Shown: positions 51,903 through 60,988 of the stretch, one piece after another
Position numbering within the stretch: the first letter of the stretch is position 1
How the letters are laid out: each line of letters opens with the position of its first letter
From: Aquabacter sp. L1I39
Lineage (GTDB): Bacteria > Pseudomonadota > Alphaproteobacteria > Rhizobiales > Xanthobacteraceae
Assembly (NCBI RefSeq): GCF_017742835.1
Contig: NZ_CP072392.1
Span: forward strand, 3,346,387-3,410,386
DNA: 64,000 bases
Reading direction: 5' to 3'
Position numbers and translations under genes: made by a program
The notes under the pieces: generated by a model
Databases searched by the model: none
Seen by the model: the letters and a program-made list of their open reading frames with translations, nothing else
Told to the model about the DNA's origin: nothing

Positions 51903-52708
51903 CAGTGACCTCGGGGAGACTTGCGCAGGGCGATCAGAGCGATGCTGAAGACGAGCGAGAGCACGGTCAGCATGGCGGAAACGGCGGCGATGACGGGGGA
52001 GATTTCCCAGCGCAGGGCGCTGTACATCTTCACCGGCAGCGTCGTTGTTGCGGGGGCGGCGACGAAATAGGACGCCACCACCTCGTCGAAGGAGATGAGG
52101 AAGGCCAGCAGCGCTCCCACCACCAGGGAATCCTTGATCTGCGGCACCACCACCTGGAAGAAGACCCGGGCGCGGGAGGCGCCCATGATGATGGCGACGC
52201 TCTCCAGCGCCGGATCGATCTGGCGCAGGCCCGCGCTCACCGACACCACCACGAAGGGGGCGATCAGGATGGTGTGGGCGAGCACCAAGGCCAGATCCGT
52301 GCCGCCGATCCGGAAGGTGTTGAAATTCAGGTAGAAACCCAAGCCCAGCACCACCACCGGCACGAGGATGGGGCTCATGAGGAAGAGGTTCAGCGCCCGC
52401 CGGCCGAAGAAGTCGCCCCGCACCAGCGCATAGGCGGCGGGCACCGCCAGTGCCAGGGTGAGCAGGGTGGAGGCCACCGCGATCTTGAGACTCTGCAAGG
52501 CCGCGCCCCACCAGGAGGGATCGGCGAAGAATTGCGCGAACAAAGCCAGCGAGAGCCGCTCGGGCGGGAAGGTGAGGTTCTGCGAGCCGTTGAGCGACAC
52601 CGGGATGATGATGAGCGTCGGCATCAGCAGGAAGAGATAGCCGGCCCAGGCGACAAAGCCCCCGGTGGCCCGCCAGAAGCGCGTGGTGCGGTCGACCAGT
52701 TCGTTCAT
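51902..52708 (-). CDS. Polyamine-type ABC transporter permease (PotC-like)
   Basis: 268 residues with six hydrophobic segments (GYLFLLMPTLIIIPVSLNG first). The coupling-helix EAA loop is SVAIIMGASRARVFFQVVVPQIKDSLVVGALLAFLISFDEV, typical of the PotC/YdcV branch. It forms a heterodimer with the preceding permease. Spacing to that gene is 7 bases. Confidence 0.9.
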   Translation of the reverse strand: MNELVDRTTRFWRATGGFVAWAGYLFLLMPTLIIIPVSLNGSQNLTFPPERLSLALFAQFFADPSWWGAALQSLKIAVASTLLTLALAVPAAYALVRGDFFGRRALNLFLMSPILVPVVVLGLGFYLNFNTFRIGGTDLALVLAHTILIAPFVVVSVSAGLRQIDPALESVAIIMGASRARVFFQVVVPQIKDSLVVGALLAFLISFDEVVASYFVAAPATTTLPVKMYSALRWEISPVIAAVSAMLTVLSLVFSIALIALRKSPRGH

Positions 52709-52715
52709 GGCGCCC

Positions 52716-53549
52716 TCACAGCACTTCCGCCTGCCCGCCCCGCACGCGGGTGAGCAAGGCGACGATGGTGCCGGTGATGACCAGCAGGATCACGGCGATT
52801 GCGGAGGCGGCGGGCCAGTCCAGCGTCTGGCGGGTGTAGAAGTCCACGAGGTTGGCCAGCATCATGTCCGTTCGCCCGCCCAGAAGAGCCGGCGTGATGT
52901 AGGATCCGATGGCCAGCGACAGGCACATGAGGACGCCCGAGAGCACGCCCGGCAGGCTGAGCGGCAAGGTGATGCGCAGGAAGATGCGCAGCGGCCCCGC
53001 CCCCATGGTCTGCGCCGCCCGCGCCAAGGCCGGGTCCTGCGCCATCAGGTTGCTCAGGATGGGCAGCACCATGAAGGGCAGCAGGAAGTTCAGCATGCCC
53101 AAGAGCACGCCGGTGCGGTTGAACAGCATCTGGATCGGCTCTTTGTTGCCGAACACGAAGGCGATGGCGCGGTTCACGAGGCCCGCATCGCCGAGCACGA
53201 TGGTGAAGGCGAAGCTCTTCACCAGGATGGAGGTCCAGAAGGGCAGCATGACGAAGATCATCATCACCGCCCGGTGGCGCGGGGACAGCCGGGCCAGGTG
53301 CATGGCGATGGCATAGCCCACCACCAGGGTCACCAGGGTCGCCTGGATGCCGATGACGAGCGTGGTGGTCAGCACCTTGTGGAACAGCGCGCTGGTCAGC
53401 AGGTCCAGATAGGTGGAGGGGTCGAGCTTGGCCCCGTGCAGGCTGGTCCAGATGATGGAGCCGGCGGGCAGCAGGAAGAAGAGCAGCATCACCACCATCA
53501 GCGGCGCCAGCAGCAGCGCCACGAAGCGGGTTTCCAGGGCATGGTTCAT
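52716..53549 (-). CDS. Polyamine-type ABC transporter permease (PotB-like)
   Basis: 277 residues with six hydrophobic segments (FVALLLAPLMVVMLLFFLLPAGSIIWTS first). The EAA loop is LARAAQTMGAGPLRIFLRITLPLSLPGVLSGVLMCLSLAIGSYITPALLGG. The pattern is that of PotB-type permeases for spermidine/putrescine and related cations. Confidence 0.9.
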   Translation of the reverse strand: MNHALETRFVALLLAPLMVVMLLFFLLPAGSIIWTSLHGAKLDPSTYLDLLTSALFHKVLTTTLVIGIQATLVTLVVGYAIAMHLARLSPRHRAVMMIFVMLPFWTSILVKSFAFTIVLGDAGLVNRAIAFVFGNKEPIQMLFNRTGVLLGMLNFLLPFMVLPILSNLMAQDPALARAAQTMGAGPLRIFLRITLPLSLPGVLSGVLMCLSLAIGSYITPALLGGRTDMMLANLVDFYTRQTLDWPAASAIAVILLVITGTIVALLTRVRGGQAEVL

Positions 53550-53623
53550 GGCGCGGCACCGGGCATGCGGGGGCCTTTCGGAACGGCCTTCGGGAACGGG
53601 CCTGCGAGAGGCCGCCCGTAAGA

Positions 53624-53649
53624 GTGCCTCGGGTGCGGCCGCAAGGCAC
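53624..53649. repeat. Inverted repeat between binding-protein and permease genes
   Basis: GTGCCT (53624-53629) and AGGCAC (53644-53649) enclose a second perfect palindrome TGCGGCCGCA (53634-53643). It lies in the 180-base gap between the substrate-binding protein gene and the permease genes. Stem-loops in this place often lower expression of the membrane genes relative to the binding protein. Function inferred. Confidence 0.4.
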
Positions 53650-53729
53650 GGGGCATCACGCCTTGCGGCGCGCAGGAGGTCAGGCAGAAAGGGGGCGCGG
53701 GCGTTTTGGAAACCCGCGCCCGCCTTCCG

Positions 53730-54794
53730 TCAGATCAGCAGCCACTCCGTGAAGCGCTTCTGCAGCTTGGCGTAATTGTCGGACCACCATTCGTCATTGA
53801 CCACCGCATTGGCGGGGTTCTTGAGGTCCGGCATGTATTGGCGCGCGGCGGGGCTCGCGGCGGCAAGGCCCGCCTTGGAGTTGGGGCTGAAGAAGAGCAT
53901 CTCCGCGAACGCCGTCTGCCGGTCGGGCTTCAGGACGAAGTTCACATAGCGCATGGCCGCCTCACGATTGGGCGTGCCCTTGGGCACGGCCAGATATTCC
54001 AGCGAGTTCAGCGTCTGCTTGGTGGAGATGGCGATGGACGCCCCGCCGATCTCGGCCGGGCGCACGCGGCTGATATAGGAATAGGTGAAGTCCAGCTCGT
54101 TGGCGGTGACCAGCGTCACCGTCTGCGGCGTGGTCTCGATCCACTTCTTGATGTGGGGCTTGATCTTGTCGAGGGCGGCAAAGCCGCGCTCCACGTCCAG
54201 CGGATAGAGCTTGGAGGGCTCCACGCCGCTGGCGATGAGCGCCATTTCCAGCGTCTCGGAAATGCGCGGGCGCAGGCCGCGGCGGCCGGGATAGGTCTTC
54301 ACATCCCAGAAGGCGGCGAAATCGGCGGGAGCCTTGTCCGCAGGGGTGCGCTTGGGGTCGAAGGCGAGGCCGCCGGCGAACATATAGGTGCCCACATAAG
54401 TGGGGCCACCGGGGGCGAAGAGGTCGGAGCGGTCGACGATCTTGGTGTCCACCGGCTCCCACAGATTGTCCTTGGCGCCGGCGGTGATCTGCGGGCCGAC
54501 GCTGTCGAACACGTCCCATTCCACGCGCCCGCTCTCCACCTGCGCCTTCATGCGGGCAAGGTCCGCATTATCAACCAGGCGCACGGCGATGCCGGTGGCC
54601 TCGGTGAAGGGCTTGGCAAAGCACCGTTCCACGCCGGCGCGGTAGTCGCCGCCCCAGCAGGTGACGGTGAGCGTGGTGTCCGCGCGGGCGCGGCCCGTAA
54701 TGACCAAAGGCGCCGCCAAAGCGACGGATGCACCGATGAGCAGCGAGCGGCGATTGAGGCCGTTCGTGCCCGTTCCCTTCGTGTCTTGTGTCAT
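53730..54794 (-). CDS. Polyamine-type ABC transporter substrate-binding protein (PotD-like)
   Basis: 354 residues with a twin-arginine-like signal (LNRRSLLIGASVALAAPLVITGRARA) and mature start DTTLTVTCWGGDYRAGVERCFAKPFTEATG. The blocks VEWDVFDSVGPQITAGAKDNLWEPVD and AVPKGTPNREAAMRYVNFVL are those of PotD/YdcS-type proteins. It binds a polyamine or similar cation or an opine-like compound. It is the second gene of the operon, 38 bases after the aldehyde dehydrogenase gene. Confidence 0.9.
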   Translation of the reverse strand: MTQDTKGTGTNGLNRRSLLIGASVALAAPLVITGRARADTTLTVTCWGGDYRAGVERCFAKPFTEATGIAVRLVDNADLARMKAQVESGRVEWDVFDSVGPQITAGAKDNLWEPVDTKIVDRSDLFAPGGPTYVGTYMFAGGLAFDPKRTPADKAPADFAAFWDVKTYPGRRGLRPRISETLEMALIASGVEPSKLYPLDVERGFAALDKIKPHIKKWIETTPQTVTLVTANELDFTYSYISRVRPAEIGGASIAISTKQTLNSLEYLAVPKGTPNREAAMRYVNFVLKPDRQTAFAEMLFFSPNSKAGLAAASPAARQYMPDLKNPANAVVNDEWWSDNYAKLQKRFTEWLLI

Positions 54795-54832
54795 GTTCTG
54801 TGCCTTCCCCTCACCAACCGGTTGTTTCCGGA

Positions 54833-56326
54833 TCAGGTCGCGAACCAGACCGCTTTCAGGTCCATGTATTTCTCGATGGCGTGCAGGGACTTGTCGCGGC
54901 CGAAGCCGGACTGCTTGAAGCCGCCGAAGGGCACCGACATGGTGCCGCGATCAAAGCAGTTCACCCACACGACGCCGGCCCGGATGGCGCGCGCCGCGCG
55001 GTGGGCCTTCTTCACGTCCCGCGTCCAGATGGAGGCGGCGAGCCCATAGATGGTGTCGTTGGCCACAGTGAGGGCTTCCTCGAAGCCCTTCACCGGAATG
55101 GTGGCGAGCACCGGCCCGAACACCTCTTCCTGGGCGATGGCCATGCGGTTGTCGACGCCGTCGAAAATGGTGGGCTCGACGAAATAGCCGCCCGTCTGCG
55201 TGAGCACCCGCCCACCGCCGGTGACGATGCGCGCGCCGGCCGCGGCGGCGCCCTCCACATAGCCTATGACCCGGCTCATCTGCGGGGCGCTCACCAGCGG
55301 GCCGAGGCGGGTGTCGGCGTTGAGCGGGTCGCCGGGCCGCAGGGACTTGGCGATGGCCGCGACACGCTCCAAGAGGTCCTCGCGGATGGCCTCTTCCACC
55401 ACCAGGCGCGAGCCGGCGTTACACACCTGGCCGGCATTGGTGAAGATGCCGGCGGCCACCGCGCGGGCGGCGGCGTCCAGGTCATCGCAGTCGGCCAGCA
55501 CGATCTGAGGCGACTTGCCGCCCAGCTCCAGGCTCACGCGCTTGGCATTGGAGCGACCGGCATATTGCAGGAACAGCTTGCCCACCTCGGTGGAGCCGGT
55601 GAAGGTGATGCAGTCCACATCCATGTGCAGGCCGAGCGCCTGGCCGGCGGTCTCGCCATAGCCCGGCAGCACGTTGAGCACGCCCGGCGGCACGCCCGCC
55701 TCGGTGGCCAGTTCCGCCATGCGCAGCGCCGTGAAGGGGGACTGCTCCGCCGGCTTCACGATCACCGAATTGCCGGCGGCAAGCGCGGGGCCCACCTTCC
55801 AGGCGGTCATGGAGAGCGGATAATTCCACGGCACCACCGCGGCCACGACACCCAGCGGCTCGCGCATCACGAGGGTGGTGAGGTCGGAAGAGGTGGGGGC
55901 CACCTCGCCATAGATCTTGTCGATGGCCTCGCCATAGAAGGCGATGCAATTGGCGGCGCTGGGGATGTCGCCATTGAAGGCGCTGGTGATGGGCTTGCCC
56001 ACGTTCAGCGTTTCAAGGAGCGCCAGTTCCTCGCGATGGGCGAGCAGCAATTCGGAGAAGCGCAGCATGATGCGCTTGCGGTCGGCGGGCGCCATGCGCG
56101 ACCAGGTGCCGGCCTCGAAGGCGGCGCGGGCGACGCGCACGGCGCGGTCCACATCCTCCGCCTCGCAGGCGGCGACCTGGGCGATCTCCTGGCCGGTGCC
56201 GGGAAACACGCAGGGAAAGGTCTTGCCGGACGCGGCCGGGACGGACGTGCCGTCAATGAAGGCCTTGGTCGGCAGCGCCACAGCCTTTGCCCGCGCCGCC
56301 CAGTCCGTCGTCAAAATCTGAGACAT
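54833..56326 (-). CDS. Aldehyde dehydrogenase, aminoaldehyde (PuuC/betaine-aldehyde) type
   Basis: 497 residues from the ATG at 56326 (MSQILTTDW). Motifs are VVPWNYPLSMTAWKVGPALAAGNS, FTGSTEVGKLFLQYAG, ELGGKSPQIVLADCDD (general base Glu), FTNAGQVCNAGSRLVVEE (catalytic Cys), EEVFGPVLATIPV and WVNCFDRGTMSVPFGGFKQSGFGRD. WVNCF and the PFGG region resemble gamma-glutamyl-gamma-aminobutyraldehyde and betaine aldehyde dehydrogenases. As first gene of the polyamine-type operon it fits oxidation of an aminoaldehyde from the imported amine. The AT-rich upstream region has a perfect palindrome at 56408-56420. Confidence 0.9.
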   Translation of the reverse strand: MSQILTTDWAARAKAVALPTKAFIDGTSVPAASGKTFPCVFPGTGQEIAQVAACEAEDVDRAVRVARAAFEAGTWSRMAPADRKRIMLRFSELLLAHREELALLETLNVGKPITSAFNGDIPSAANCIAFYGEAIDKIYGEVAPTSSDLTTLVMREPLGVVAAVVPWNYPLSMTAWKVGPALAAGNSVIVKPAEQSPFTALRMAELATEAGVPPGVLNVLPGYGETAGQALGLHMDVDCITFTGSTEVGKLFLQYAGRSNAKRVSLELGGKSPQIVLADCDDLDAAARAVAAGIFTNAGQVCNAGSRLVVEEAIREDLLERVAAIAKSLRPGDPLNADTRLGPLVSAPQMSRVIGYVEGAAAAGARIVTGGGRVLTQTGGYFVEPTIFDGVDNRMAIAQEEVFGPVLATIPVKGFEEALTVANDTIYGLAASIWTRDVKKAHRAARAIRAGVVWVNCFDRGTMSVPFGGFKQSGFGRDKSLHAIEKYMDLKAVWFAT

Positions 56327-56407
56327 CCCAATACCACCCGAATTCCGCGTCATCCGTGTTGACGGGGGAAGTGTCGAGGCGGCTACCCATATAGTCAAAT
56401 ATATAGT

Positions 56408-56420
56408 TTTACGTCGTAAA
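56408..56420. promoter_or_regulatory. Perfect palindrome TTTACG-T-CGTAAA in the operon promoter
   Basis: A 13-base perfect odd-centred palindrome 82 bases before the aldehyde dehydrogenase start, inside an AT-rich stretch (56385-56455). It is the most symmetrical element of the region and a likely operator for the catabolic operon. Which regulator binds is unknown. Confidence 0.5.
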
Positions 56421-56479
56421 GTGCGATAAAGTTATATGTAGACAAATAAACTAAAGGTTGTCCGCAGCCCGCGCCTCCC

Positions 56480-58963
56480 TCACCGCAGCGGCGCGCTGGC
56501 GATGAGGAAGGGCGCCTGGATGGGGAGAGTCATCTCGTTGCCGGGGGCCTGAAGCAGGGTGCCGTCGAGCGTCCGCCACTCCCCGTCGGGCCAGGGGTCG
56601 AGGAAGCGCATGAGCGCCGCTTCGCCCGCTTCCTCCGGCACGCGGGTGGCCACCACCACCCGCACCTTGGCGCCGTCCGCCTCCCGCTCGAAGCCGAACC
56701 AGCCCCAGGGAGAGGGGGCGAGCCGCAAGGGACGATAAAGCCCGCCCCGCAAGGCCGGCGTCGCGCGGCGTAGCGCCAGGAGGCGGCGGGTGAGGCCGAA
56801 CTTCTCGCGGTCGGCTGGATCCAGCTCTCCCCCGCCATCAAGGGCGGCCGTGCGGGCGTCCCAGTCCACGGGTCGGCGATTGTCCGGGTCCACCAGGGAG
56901 AAGTCGCGGAGTTCCGTGCCCTGGTAGAGGTCCGGCGTGCCGGGCAGGGTGTGCTGGAGGATCACCTGGGCAAGGCTGACAAGCCGCCCCGCCGGCTCCA
57001 GCCGCGCCGCCAGCCGGGCGAGCGCGTCGCGCACGCTGGCGCCGTCTTCGCCTTCGATCACCGCCGCGCTGAAGGCTTGCGCATGGGCCTCATAGGCTTC
57101 GTTTGGCGTCTCCCAATTGGTGTGGCGCTTGGCTTCCCGCAGGGCCTTGGTGAGATATTCGCCCATGCGCGCAACGCTCACGGGCCAGACCGAGACGAGG
57201 GTCTGCAGGATCAGAACCTGATCGAGCAGGTCCGGCTGAAGCACGCCCTCCTCCTCCCGCGCCAAGGCGGTGCAGGCCTCGCGCGTCTCTTCCAGGAGGT
57301 CGAGCCAGGCTTGGGGCATGGCGCTCAAGGCGGCGAGGCGCGCGCGGGTGTCGGGGCCGCGCTTGGTGTCGTGGGTGGCGAGGGGCGTGAGGTCCCGGGC
57401 GCCGGCCGCCGCGCGTACCATCTGGAGGTCGTGCATTTCGCCTCCGTCCCGCGCGGGATGCAGGAGGCTGCCGCCCACCTCATTGACGCACAGGAGCACG
57501 GGATGGCGATAAAGCTCGGTGTCCTCGAACCCCTTTGCCATGGCCGGCCCGCTCAATTGCTGGAAGCGCTGGCGGAAGCGGCGGTCGCTGTCGATGCGGG
57601 GATTGCGCAGCCGGTCCAGCAGCACGGCGGCGGCGGCGGCGGTGAGCGGGTCCTCGGCGGCGACGAGCGCCTCGCCGATGGCATCCCAGATGGCCTCGTC
57701 CTCCGGCGCGTGGCGGTCCCAGGTGGCATAGGAGCGATAGACCGGGCAATGCACCAGCAGCGCGGCCACCGCCTGCCGGATGGCGCCGTCCGTGAGGTCG
57801 CCTTCCTGCATGTCACGGTCGAGGCCGTCGCGGGCGAGCGTGGTGAGCGCCTCCAGCTCGGCGGCAAGGCTCGATTGGAGCACCTGGCGCTTGGCATCGG
57901 CGAGGCGGGCGGCGGGGGTGCCGGTGAGGAGGTTGCGGGTGCGCAGGTCCCGCTCCAGCATGGCGTATCCCTCGCCCTCGACGAACAGGCCGTTAATGTC
58001 GTTGAGCCGCTCATAGCCGGTGGTGCCGGTGATGGGCCAGGCGCGCAGCGCCTCCCCCGGCTCCAGGATCTTCTCCACCAGGATGGGCACGCCTGGCCCC
58101 GCCGCCGCCCGCAGCCGGGCGCAATAGCCGGCGGGGTCGGCAAGGCCGTCCACATGGTCGATGCGCAGCCCGTCCACCAGCCCGCGTTCCACCAGCTCCA
58201 GGGGCAGGCGGTGGAGGAAGGCGAACACTTCCGGGTCCTCCACCCGCGTGCCTACCAGATCCGTGATGTTGAAGAAGCGGCGGTAATTCAGGTCATGGGC
58301 AGCCGCGCGCCACCATGCGAGGCGCCAGTGCTGGTCTTCAAGAAGCGCGGCGATGTCCGCCTGCGCCAGCACCCGTTCGAGCGCCGCGCGGCTTTCGTCC
58401 GTCAATGCTTCCCCCTCATGGAGGCCGGCGGCGGCGCGCAGCGCTTCGACGCTTTCGTGGCGCAGGGGATAGGCATGGTCTGCATAGCACAGCACGATCC
58501 GTCCGCTCTCCTGGAGGAAGAGCGAGAGAGCACCAGCCTCCAGCGTCGCCTTCAGCGGATCGCCCAGCACGGGCAGCATGAGCTTGCCGGTCTCCCAGAA
58601 CACGTCGAACAGCCGCGCGGCGGGGGCGTCGGGGCCCTGTTCCAGCATTTCGATCCAGAACGGATTGTGGCTGGAGGCGGCCATGTGGTTGGGCACGATG
58701 TCGAGGATCACCCCCATGCCGTGGGCGTTGAGCAAGGCGGCGAGCCGCTCGAAGCCTTCCGCGCCGCCCAGTTCGGGATTGATGCGGGTGGGGTCGGCCA
58801 CATCATAGCCGTGGGTGGAGCCGGGCACCGCCGTGGTGATGGGAGAGGCATAGAGGTGGCTGACGCCGAGGCCGGCGAGATAGGGGACGAGAGCCTCGGC
58901 GTCGGCGAACGTAAAGCCGGCATGGAATTGCAGGCGATAGGTGGCGATGAGATCGCGCTTCAT
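56480..58963 (-). CDS. treY: Malto-oligosyltrehalose synthase
   Basis: 827 residues from the ATG at 58963 (MKRDLIATYRLQFHAGFTFADAEALVPYLAGLGVSHLYASPI). This is a GH13 enzyme that turns the reducing-end glucose of malto-oligosaccharides into a trehalosyl unit. Motifs are HGYDVADPTRINPELGG, VILDIVPNHMA, GLRIDHVDGLADP (nucleophile Asp), ILVEKILEPGE (acid Glu) and TLPGTPDLYQGTELRDFSLVDPDNRRPVDW. Length is a little above the usual 700-800. It overlaps treZ by four bases (ATGA) as second gene. Confidence 0.95.
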   Translation of the reverse strand: MKRDLIATYRLQFHAGFTFADAEALVPYLAGLGVSHLYASPITTAVPGSTHGYDVADPTRINPELGGAEGFERLAALLNAHGMGVILDIVPNHMAASSHNPFWIEMLEQGPDAPAARLFDVFWETGKLMLPVLGDPLKATLEAGALSLFLQESGRIVLCYADHAYPLRHESVEALRAAAGLHEGEALTDESRAALERVLAQADIAALLEDQHWRLAWWRAAAHDLNYRRFFNITDLVGTRVEDPEVFAFLHRLPLELVERGLVDGLRIDHVDGLADPAGYCARLRAAAGPGVPILVEKILEPGEALRAWPITGTTGYERLNDINGLFVEGEGYAMLERDLRTRNLLTGTPAARLADAKRQVLQSSLAAELEALTTLARDGLDRDMQEGDLTDGAIRQAVAALLVHCPVYRSYATWDRHAPEDEAIWDAIGEALVAAEDPLTAAAAAVLLDRLRNPRIDSDRRFRQRFQQLSGPAMAKGFEDTELYRHPVLLCVNEVGGSLLHPARDGGEMHDLQMVRAAAGARDLTPLATHDTKRGPDTRARLAALSAMPQAWLDLLEETREACTALAREEEGVLQPDLLDQVLILQTLVSVWPVSVARMGEYLTKALREAKRHTNWETPNEAYEAHAQAFSAAVIEGEDGASVRDALARLAARLEPAGRLVSLAQVILQHTLPGTPDLYQGTELRDFSLVDPDNRRPVDWDARTAALDGGGELDPADREKFGLTRRLLALRRATPALRGGLYRPLRLAPSPWGWFGFEREADGAKVRVVVATRVPEEAGEAALMRFLDPWPDGEWRTLDGTLLQAPGNEMTLPIQAPFLIASAPLR

Positions 58964-60774
58964 GCGGCGGCAAGGCTCCACAGGGCGGCGGAGAAGGGGG
59001 CGAGGGCGAGGTGTCCGTCCGCGCGATCGGCCACCGCGCCAAGGGCCGCATCGGGCGCGCGCCCGGCGCATCCCTCGGGCCGGGCCAGGGAGGCGTGATG
59101 CGCGCCGGCATTCAGCACCAGCACGAGGTCGCCCGCCGCGAAGCGCCAGGTGACGGCGAGCACATCGCCCGCCCGCTCCAGGGCGCTGTCCTGATAGGGG
59201 CTCGCCGTCAGCGGCCAGACGAGGGCGCGCCGCAAGGCGGCGAGGTCGCGGAAGGCGCGCAGATGGGCCCGCGCCTCCTCGGTGGCGAAGGCGGCGGGGG
59301 TGAGCTTGGCGGACTGGAAGGTCTGGTCCGCCAGCGGGTCGGGAAAGAGCGCGGTTCCATGGGCGGCGAAGAAGTCGGCGAATTCGCCCCGCCGGCCCTT
59401 GCGCACAGCATCCGCCAGGTCGCCCTCGAAATCGCAGAAGAAGGGGAAGGGGGTGGGCAGGAGCGCCTCCTCCCCCTGGAAGAGAAGGGGGATGGCGGGC
59501 GAGAGCATCACCACGAAGCGCAGCAAGGCGAGGCGCTCAGGTGGCAGGGTGCCGGCAAGGCGATCGCCCAGCGGGCGGTTGCCGATATGGTCGTGGTTCT
59601 GCGCAAACACCACGAAGGCGTCGGGCGGCAGGTGGGTGGAGGGCGCGCCGCGCGGGTGCCCGCTCGCATCGGGATAGGGCTCGCCCTGGAAGACGAAGCC
59701 CTCGGCCAGCGCCCGGCCGGCGGCGGCCACCGGATCAGCCGCATAGGGGGCGTAATAGCCGGTGCCCTCGCCGGTGGCGAGGACGTGGAAGGCATGGTGC
59801 CAGTCATCATTCCACTGGGCGGTGAAGAGCCCGCGATCGCCCTCCATCCAGTGGGCGGCATTGTCGTGGTTTTCCAGCACCAGATAGGCGTCGGGCCGAA
59901 CCGCGCGGCAAGCCTGCGCGATCTGTTCCAGGAGGCGACCGGCGCTGGAGGTGGCCAGCGCATGGACGGCATCGAGGCGCAGGCCGTCAAAGCCGAATTC
60001 GGACAGCCAATAGGCGGCGTTCTCCGAAAAGAAGGCGCGCACATGGGCGTCGTCCAGATTGATGGCGGCGCCCCAAGGCGTGGCGATGTCCTCCCGGAAG
60101 AAGGATTTCGCGTAAAGCGGCAAGTAATTCCCGCTCGGCCCGAAATGATTGTAGACCACGTCCAGCATCATGGAGAGCCCGCGCCCGTGGGCGGCTTCGA
60201 TGAGGGCCCGCAGGTCGTCGGGCGTGCCATAGGCGCGGTCGGGCGCATAGAGCAGCACGCCGTCATAGCCCCAGTTGCGCCGGCCGGGGAAATCCGCCAC
60301 GGGCATCAGTTCCAGCACGGTGAAGCCGGCATCGCGATAATGGTCCAGCCGGTCGATCAGGGCGCGGAAGGTGCCCTCGGGCGTCGCCGTGCCCACATGG
60401 ATCTCGGCGATCACCGCCTCGGTCCAGGGCCGGGCAAGCGGGGCGGGCGCGACGGAGGGGGCGGTGAGCACGCTCCAGCCCTCCGCATCCTCCGCCTGCA
60501 TGCGGGAGGCGGGATCGGGCACCGCGCGACCGGACACCTCGAAGCGATAGCGGATGCTTGGCGCCACGTCGGGCACGAAGCGCTCGAACATGCCGTGCGG
60601 CCCATGGGCCATGGGCAGGAAGCCGTGGCCGTCCAGTTCCAGCATCACCTCGCCCGCATCGGGTGCGAACAGGCGGAAGCGGGCGCCGCCCTCCTTCAAT
60701 TGTGGGCCGAAGCTCCAGTCTGGGCGGCGCAAAGCATGGTCCGGAGCGGCGGCGGCGCTTGGTGTGTGCGACAT
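58960..60774 (-). CDS. treZ: Malto-oligosyltrehalose trehalohydrolase
   Basis: 604 residues from the ATG at 60774. An N-terminal E-set domain (FGPQLKEGGARFRLFAPDAGEVMLELDG) precedes the GH13 barrel with ELMPVADFPGRRNWGYDGVLLYAPDRAYG, MMLDVVYNHFGPSGNYL, GFDGLRLDAVHAL (nucleophile), YLVLENHDN (acid) and FAQNHDHIGNRPLGDRL. It releases trehalose from the TreY product. First gene of the treZ-treY pair. No debranching gene (treX/glgX) is seen in the window. It is divergent from the first XRE regulator, with 214 bases between. Confidence 0.95.
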   Translation of the reverse strand: MSHTPSAAAAPDHALRRPDWSFGPQLKEGGARFRLFAPDAGEVMLELDGHGFLPMAHGPHGMFERFVPDVAPSIRYRFEVSGRAVPDPASRMQAEDAEGWSVLTAPSVAPAPLARPWTEAVIAEIHVGTATPEGTFRALIDRLDHYRDAGFTVLELMPVADFPGRRNWGYDGVLLYAPDRAYGTPDDLRALIEAAHGRGLSMMLDVVYNHFGPSGNYLPLYAKSFFREDIATPWGAAINLDDAHVRAFFSENAAYWLSEFGFDGLRLDAVHALATSSAGRLLEQIAQACRAVRPDAYLVLENHDNAAHWMEGDRGLFTAQWNDDWHHAFHVLATGEGTGYYAPYAADPVAAAGRALAEGFVFQGEPYPDASGHPRGAPSTHLPPDAFVVFAQNHDHIGNRPLGDRLAGTLPPERLALLRFVVMLSPAIPLLFQGEEALLPTPFPFFCDFEGDLADAVRKGRRGEFADFFAAHGTALFPDPLADQTFQSAKLTPAAFATEEARAHLRAFRDLAALRRALVWPLTASPYQDSALERAGDVLAVTWRFAAGDLVLVLNAGAHHASLARPEGCAGRAPDAALGAVADRADGHLALAPFSAALWSLAAA

Positions 60775-60988
60775 GTGGCTGGAAACCGTCCTGATCGAAC
60801 CCAGGCGGACAACGGCTCCGGCCCCGCCCGCGTTCCCCCGCATGGGACATTTCCCGCTTCGGCGCGGGGCGCACGGGAGCCGTGATTTGAAGCCCGCCCG
60901 CTTGCGCGAACGAAAAATCAGCGGCGCCAGGGCCTGAAACGTAATATGTTCTAACCCTGGCAGGAGCGGCAGGCAGACGGGCACCGGG

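Noticed and set aside
56951..60885. Plus-strand frames of 715 and 624 codons opposite treY and treZ
   Set aside because: Shadows of two GH13 enzymes with all catalytic residues present.
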